Positions 6,192-6,364 of a DNA stretch of 6,364 nucleotides are shown here, one piece after another. This DNA is from an uncultured Flavobacterium sp. (GTDB taxonomy: Bacteria > Bacteroidota > Bacteroidia > Flavobacteriales > Flavobacteriaceae): positions 1-6,364 of the forward strand of contig CAMPIZ010000101.1 of assembly GCA_946886675.1 (NCBI GenBank). The letters run 5' to 3'. Every line of letters begins with the position of its first letter. Within the stretch, counting starts at the first letter, position 1. The translations under genes were made by a program, and so were the position numbers. The notes beneath the pieces were generated by a model. The model did not search any database. It was not told the DNA's origin and was given only the letters and a program-made list of their open reading frames with translations.

Positions 6192-6364
6192 ATGAAATAC
6201 GAATATAATAAGTTAAAAGTTATACTCTTTACTATATTAATCATTGGGATTTGGTGTGGGATTTTTGATCTATCTTTCAAAGTAAATAATACAGGAGCTT
6301 TTATATTTTTAAGTATATTTTCTCTAATAATGATTTTATTATCGTTATTAACTTTTAGTTTAGC
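6192..6364 (+). CDS. N-terminal part of a small membrane protein, 3' end outside the window
   Basis: From ATG at 6192 the frame stays open to the right edge (57 codons plus two bases). The peptide begins MKYEYNKLKV, with a charged start followed by a hydrophobic stretch at about residues 10-25 (ILFTILIIGIWCGIF). A second stretch follows at about 35-57 (GAFIFLSIFSLIMILLSLL), so it looks like a two-helix or multi-helix inner-membrane protein. An AGAAG sequence lies directly before the start codon, rather close for a ribosome-binding site. It is 30 bases downstream of the DUF1015 gene on the same strand and may be cotranscribed. The DNA is markedly more A+T-rich than the DUF1015 gene. I do not recognise a family. 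Because A+T-rich DNA can give hydrophobic peptides by chance, confidence is moderate. Confidence 0.55.
   Translation, partial: MKYEYNKLKVILFTILIIGIWCGIFDLSFKVNNTGAFIFLSIFSLIMILLSLLTFSL

Noticed and set aside
1..6364. Defence system, mobile element, CRISPR array, phage gene or tRNA/rRNA
   Set aside because: I looked for transposase or integrase motifs, regularly spaced repeats, terminal inverted repeats and conserved RNA sequences on both strands and saw none. The genes present are housekeeping or family-typical.

Overview
The window looks like ordinary chromosomal DNA from a member of the Bacteroidetes, most likely Flavobacteriaceae (Flavobacterium-like). It is A+T-rich. The genes lack clear Shine-Dalgarno sequences and have A-rich leaders instead. 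Two upstream regions carry matches to the Bacteroidetes -7 element TAnnTTTG. The proteins also have the flavobacterial look, for example a secreted protein whose signal peptide ends in FAQ. I see no transposase, phage gene, tRNA, rRNA, CRISPR array or defence system.

Layout. Positions 1-2149 are on the minus strand. They hold pcm (protein-L-isoaspartate methyltransferase, GTG start) and, 30 bases downstream of it, a long secreted protein that runs off the left edge with no stop codon (490 codons visible). A 169-base divergent intergenic region (2150-2318) separates these from the plus-strand genes. First comes a Gfo/Idh/MocA-family dehydrogenase that resembles the lpxA-linked UDP-GlcNAc 3-dehydrogenase (GnnA) group. 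It overlaps by one base with a small two-helix membrane protein. Then come a 3-hydroxybutyryl-CoA dehydrogenase, a stem-loop, and a DUF1015-family protein with a TTG start and an ADGHHR motif. The start of a small membrane protein runs off the right edge.

How the genes may work together. Two pairs look transcriptionally linked: pcm with the secreted protein (30-base gap), and the dehydrogenase with the membrane protein (TAATG overlap). The remaining genes share a strand but have their own leaders, and no common pathway is evident. The least understood genes are the large secreted protein, the PH-like membrane protein and the DUF1015 protein. I found no convincing new multi-gene system. The findings below are leads of modest strength.
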